Part shown: piece by piece, positions 6,424 through 9,417 of the stretch | Numbering within the stretch: position 1 is the stretch's first letter | Layout of the letters: each line of letters begins with the position of its first letter | Source: Clostridiales bacterium | Lineage (GTDB): Bacteria > Bacillota > Clostridia > Oscillospirales > Oscillospiraceae | Reading direction: 5' to 3' | DNA length: 9,417 nucleotides | Assembly (NCBI GenBank): GCA_019422005.1 | Contig: JAHZEF010000035.1 | Coordinates: 7,843-17,259 of the forward strand | Position numbers and translations under genes: made by a program | The notes under the pieces: generated by a model | Seen by the model: the letters and a program-made list of their open reading frames with translations, nothing else | What the model was told of the DNA's origin: nothing | Databases searched by the model: none

Positions 6424-7623
6424 GTGCGGCCAAATGCCAATTATAAGCAGGTACAGGAAAGCTATCTGTTTTCCGAAATCGCGAGAAGGGTTTCGGACTA
6501 CAGCCGGATAGACCCGGAAAGAAAGATCATCCGCATGGGAATCGGGGATGTAACGCTGCCCCTCTGCAGCGCCGTGGTCGGCGCCATGAAGCAGGCGGCG
6601 GAGGAGATGGGGAAGAGCGAGACCTTTCGCGGCTACGGGCCGGAACAGGGATATCCGTTCCTGCGGGAGAGGATCCGGGCGTATTACGCCGAGAGCGGCG
6701 TGGAGCTTGACCTGGATGAGATCTTTGTTTCCGACGGCGCCAAAAGCGATCTGGGAAATATTCTCGATTTGTTTGACCGGTCGAATACCGTGCTGATCCC
6801 CGACCCGGTATATCCGGTATATGCGGACACCAATCTCATGGACGGCAGGAAAATCATCTATGCCGACGCCAACGAGGGCAATGGCTTCCTTCCGATGCCG
6901 GAGGAGGCCGCCGATGCGGACCTGATCTATCTCTGCTCTCCCAATAACCCTACGGGCGCGGTTTACAGCCGGGCGCAGCTGAAAGCATGGGTGGATTACG
7001 CCCTGCGCAGAAATGCGGTGATCCTGTTCGACGCGGCGTACGAGTCCTTTGTCACAGACCGGGAAATGCCCCGCAGCATTTTTGAAATTGACGGTGCCGG
7101 GAGATGCGCCGTCGAATTCTGCTCGTTTTCCAAAACGGCAGGATTCACCGGCACCCGCTGTGGATACAGCGTGGTGCCGAAGGCGCTGGAGCGCGAAGGC
7201 ATGAACCTCAATCAGATGTGGCTTCGCCGGCAGACAACAAAATTCAACGGCGTTTCCTATATTGTACAGAAGGGCGCGGAGGCGGTGTTCACTGCGGAGG
7301 GCAGGGAACAGATTGCGGCCAACCTGGCGTATTACCGGAGGAATGCGGCAATGATCACAGATACGCTCCGGCGGCTCGGCGTTTGGTATACAGGCGGCAA
7401 ATTTTCCCCATACGTATGGCTGCGCTGCCCGGACGGAATGGATTCCTGGGAATTTTTTGACAGGCTGCTGTCTGAGGCCGGGGTAGTCGGAACGCCGGGG
7501 GCCGGCTTCGGACGGAACGGGGCGGGCTATTTCCGCCTGACGGCGTTTTCGACAAATGAGGACACTGCCGAAGCAATGGAGCGGATGCATGCGATGCTGG
7601 CAAAAAGTGAGGGAAAGACATGA
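6424..7623 (+). CDS. dapL: LL-diaminopimelate aminotransferase
   Basis: Encodes 399 residues, normal for DapL. This PLP enzyme converts tetrahydrodipicolinate, with glutamate as amino donor, directly to LL-diaminopimelate, bypassing the acyl-intermediate route. The N-terminus ESYLFSEIARRV (12-23) and RMGIGDVTLPL (37-47) are characteristic of the DapL group. SPNNPTG (172-178), FDAAYESF (202-209) and SFSKTAGFTGTRCGY (234-248) complete the class I/II aminotransferase core, with Lys237 as the predicted PLP Schiff-base lysine. I place the start at GTG 6424, since GAGGT (6412-6416) lies 7 bases upstream. An in-frame GTG at 6400 would add eight residues but has no Shine-Dalgarno sequence. The stop overlaps the lysA start as ATGA, so the two are translationally coupled and act two steps apart in lysine synthesis, separated by the epimerase DapF, which is not in the window. 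Confidence 0.94.
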   Translation: MRPNANYKQVQESYLFSEIARRVSDYSRIDPERKIIRMGIGDVTLPLCSAVVGAMKQAAEEMGKSETFRGYGPEQGYPFLRERIRAYYAESGVELDLDEIFVSDGAKSDLGNILDLFDRSNTVLIPDPVYPVYADTNLMDGRKIIYADANEGNGFLPMPEEAADADLIYLCSPNNPTGAVYSRAQLKAWVDYALRRNAVILFDAAYESFVTDREMPRSIFEIDGAGRCAVEFCSFSKTAGFTGTRCGYSVVPKALEREGMNLNQMWLRRQTTKFNGVSYIVQKGAEAVFTAEGREQIAANLAYYRRNAAMITDTLRRLGVWYTGGKFSPYVWLRCPDGMDSWEFFDRLLSEAGVVGTPGAGFGRNGAGYFRLTAFSTNEDTAEAMERMHAMLAKSEGKT

Positions 7624-8897
7624 GCAAGGATCCTTTTGTAACGAATGAGACGCTGAAGGAGCTGGTAAAAAGGTACCCGACGCCCTTCCACCTGTATGAT
7701 GAAAAGGGGATACGGAAAAATGCGCAGGCGGTAAAGGACGCGTTCAGCTGGAACCGGGGGTTTAAAGAGTACTTTGCGGTTAAGGCGAACCCCAACCCTT
7801 TTTTGATCCGGATTCTGAGCGAGTACGGCTGCGGCGCCGACTGTTCCTCCCTGACAGAACTCATGCTGTCGGATGCGGTCGGCCTTACCGGGGACGACAT
7901 CATGTTTTCCTCCAACGACACCCCGCCGGAGGAGTTCGTTTATGCGAATCAGCTCGGGGCGATTATCAACCTGGACGACTTTACGCATATTGCGTTCCTG
8001 GAAAAGACTATTGGAAGCCTGCCGAAGACCTTGTCTCTGCGGTACAATCCGGGCGGCGTTTATCAGCTCAGCAACGGGATCATGGACAATCCGGGAGAAG
8101 CCAAATACGGCATGACAAAGGAGCAACTGATCCGGGGATACCGGATTCTGCGGGAAAAAGGGGTGGAACGGTTCGGGATCCATGCGTTCCTGGCCAGCAA
8201 CACGGTCACAAACAGCTATTATCCGGATCTTGCGAGGACGCTGTTTGAACTGGTTGTGCAGATCAGGCGGGAAACCGGCGTCAAAATCGGGTTTGTCAAC
8301 CTCTCCGGCGGCGTCGGCATACCGTATAAGCCGGAGGAAACGGCCAATGATATCGGCGCCATCGGGGCGGGAGTCCGGGCCGCGTTTGAGGAAGTGCTTG
8401 TACCGGCCGGCCTTGGAGACGTGGCCATCTTCACGGAGATGGGGCGGTTCATGCTGGGCCCCTACGGGTGCCTCGTGACCAAGGCGATCCATGAGAAGCA
8501 CATTTACAAGGAGTATATCGGCGTGGACGCCTGCGCTGTGGATCTGATGCGCCCGGCCGTCTACGGCGCGTACCATCATATTACGGTATCCGGCAAGGAA
8601 CATGAGGCCTGCGACCATGTCTATGATGTCGTGGGGGCGCTCTGTGAAAACTGTGACAAGTTTGCCGTCAACCGCCGCCTGCCGGAGATTGAGATGGGGG
8701 ATCTCCTCATTCTTCATGATACGGGCGCGCACGGCCATGCGATGGGGTACAATTACAACGGAAGGCTGCGTTCTGCAGAGGTGCTTCTGAAAGAAGACGG
8801 CTCCGCGGAGCTGATCCGGCGGGCGGAAACGCCGGCGGACTACTTTGCAACGCTGGACTGCTTTGATATCCTGAAAAAGCGGGAGCCTTCCCGCTGA
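7620..8897 (+). CDS. lysA: Diaminopimelate decarboxylase, divergent LysA-type fold III PLP enzyme
   Basis: Encodes 425 residues, usual length for LysA, which decarboxylates meso-diaminopimelate to L-lysine. Lys55 in YFAVKANPNP is the predicted PLP lysine, and LMRPAVYGAYHHI (309-321) strongly resembles the RPALYGAYH signature of diaminopimelate decarboxylases. CENCD (342-346) matches the CExxD active-site motif. Several other signatures deviate from classical LysA: GIHAFLASN (186-194) where HIGS is usual, NLSGGVGIPY (227-236) instead of a GGG run, EMGR (273-276) instead of EPGR, and DTGAHGHAMGYNYN (367-380) where DxGAY is usual. This suggests a distinct subfamily, though the dapL coupling (4-base ATGA overlap) supports the diaminopimelate assignment. 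GAGGG lies just upstream of ATG 7620. A related fold III decarboxylase acting on another amino acid is a less likely alternative. Confidence 0.87.
   Translation: MSKDPFVTNETLKELVKRYPTPFHLYDEKGIRKNAQAVKDAFSWNRGFKEYFAVKANPNPFLIRILSEYGCGADCSSLTELMLSDAVGLTGDDIMFSSNDTPPEEFVYANQLGAIINLDDFTHIAFLEKTIGSLPKTLSLRYNPGGVYQLSNGIMDNPGEAKYGMTKEQLIRGYRILREKGVERFGIHAFLASNTVTNSYYPDLARTLFELVVQIRRETGVKIGFVNLSGGVGIPYKPEETANDIGAIGAGVRAAFEEVLVPAGLGDVAIFTEMGRFMLGPYGCLVTKAIHEKHIYKEYIGVDACAVDLMRPAVYGAYHHITVSGKEHEACDHVYDVVGALCENCDKFAVNRRLPEIEMGDLLILHDTGAHGHAMGYNYNGRLRSAEVLLKEDGSAELIRRAETPADYFATLDCFDILKKREPSR
8878..8895 (+). repeat. Hairpin overlapping the end of lysA
   Basis: AGCGGGA (8878-8884) and TCCCGCT (8889-8895) form a perfect 7-bp stem with a GCCT loop, running to within two bases of the lysA stop codon end. 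No U-run follows, so it is unlikely to be an efficient intrinsic terminator. Since pyrG starts only 57 bases after lysA, readthrough into pyrG is likely (inference). Confidence 0.4.
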
Positions 8898-8954
8898 GGC
8901 GGATGCCGGCGGAACCGGAGCCCGGGGCTGCGGAATGAGTGGGAGGAGGACAGG

Positions 8955-9417
8955 ATGGCGAAATATATTTTTGTGACCGGCGGTGTGGTTTCCGGTTTGG
9001 GGAAGGGGATCACCGCCGCGTCCCTGGGCCGGCTGCTGAAAGCCAGGGGGCTGAAAGTGGCTGCGCAGAAACTGGATCCGTATATCAATGTGGATCCCGG
9101 CACAATGAGCCCGTTCCAGCACGGAGAGGTCTATGTCACCGACGACGGCGCGGAGACCGACCTGGATCTGGGGCACTACGAGCGGTTTATTGACGAGAAC
9201 CTGAATCAATATTCCAACCTGACCGCCGGAAAGGTCTATTGGAATGTCCTGAACAAGGAGCGCCGGGGGGAATACCTGGGCTCCACTGTTCAGGTCATCC
9301 CCCATATCACCAATGAAATCAAGGAATTTGTCTATCGGGTGGGAAGGCAGACCGACGCAGACGTGGTCATCACCGAGATCGGCGGCACCATCGGCGATAT
9401 CGAGTCCCAGCCCTTTC
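8955..9417 (+). CDS. pyrG: CTP synthase, N-terminal part; gene cut off by window edge
   Basis: The first 154 residues of CTP synthase, an enzyme normally of about 535 residues that aminates UTP to CTP with ATP and glutamine. The synthetase-domain signatures are very clear: MAKYIFVTGGVVSGLGKG with P-loop SGLGKG (13-18), QKLDPYINVDPGTMSPFQHG (38-57), DDGAETDLDLGHYERF (63-78) and EIGGTIGDIE (141-150). The glutamine amidotransferase domain lies beyond the right edge. ATG 8955 follows AGGAGG (8944-8949) by 5 bases. There is no visible G-run start site or leader terminator of the kind that controls pyrG in Bacillus subtilis, and with only 57 bases after lysA, pyrG is probably cotranscribed with the upstream genes. 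Confidence 0.97.
   Translation, partial: MAKYIFVTGGVVSGLGKGITAASLGRLLKARGLKVAAQKLDPYINVDPGTMSPFQHGEVYVTDDGAETDLDLGHYERFIDENLNQYSNLTAGKVYWNVLNKERRGEYLGSTVQVIPHITNEIKEFVYRVGRQTDADVVITEIGGTIGDIESQPF

Noticed and set aside
5548..7590. A 680-codon open frame on the minus strand opposite asnB and dapL
   Set aside because: It crosses the asnB-dapL gap and lies opposite conserved catalytic motifs of both genes; no recognisable family. Antisense shadow.
8898..8954. Possible CTP-sensing pyrG attenuator in the lysA-pyrG gap
   Set aside because: The gap is only 57 bases, with no promoter, no GGGC-type start context and no terminator with a U-run.
7527..9305. A 592-codon open frame on the minus strand opposite lysA and pyrG
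   Set aside because: It spans two well-defined genes and their gap, with no family signature. Antisense shadow.

Overview
This window looks like chromosomal DNA from an anaerobic, moderately high-GC Firmicute of the class Clostridia (inferred). The evidence is strong AGGAGG-type ribosome binding sites, sigma-A-type promoters, a type III glutamine synthetase, an archaeal-type split glutamate synthase and the DapL route to meso-diaminopimelate. I see no insertion sequence, phage gene, CRISPR array, tRNA or rRNA.

Layout. On the minus strand, positions 1-2018 hold two translationally coupled genes of a split glutamate synthase: the glutaminase (class II glutamine amidotransferase) subunit, then the 4Fe-4S/FMN synthase subunit, which is cut by the left edge. 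Positions 2019-2379 are a divergent control region. On the plus strand follow glnN (GSIII, 2380-4476), asnB (4702-6282), dapL (6424-7623), lysA (7620-8897, overlapping dapL by 4 bases) and pyrG (8955 to the right edge, cut).

How the genes work together. GSIII fixes ammonium into glutamine, and glutamate synthase converts glutamine plus 2-oxoglutarate into glutamate; together they form the GS-GOGAT cycle, transcribed from back-to-back promoters. AsnB and CTP synthase both use glutamine as amide donor. DapL uses glutamate as amino donor to make LL-diaminopimelate, and LysA decarboxylates meso-diaminopimelate to lysine. The cluster therefore pairs glutamine/glutamate production with several consumers.

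The most interesting part is the divergent control region. Both promoters are followed almost at once by an intrinsic terminator, so both operons appear to be controlled by attenuation. In both leaders the 5' arm of the terminator can instead fold into a small hairpin with a six-base loop that has A at position 1 and G at position 4 (ACUGGC for glnN, AAAGAU for the glutamate synthase operon). That is the loop signature of RNAs bound by ANTAR-domain antiterminators. The usual second A1/G4 hairpin is not evident, so this is a candidate mechanism and not a proven one. The protein-coding content otherwise belongs to well-known families; the lysA product departs from the classical motifs at several positions.
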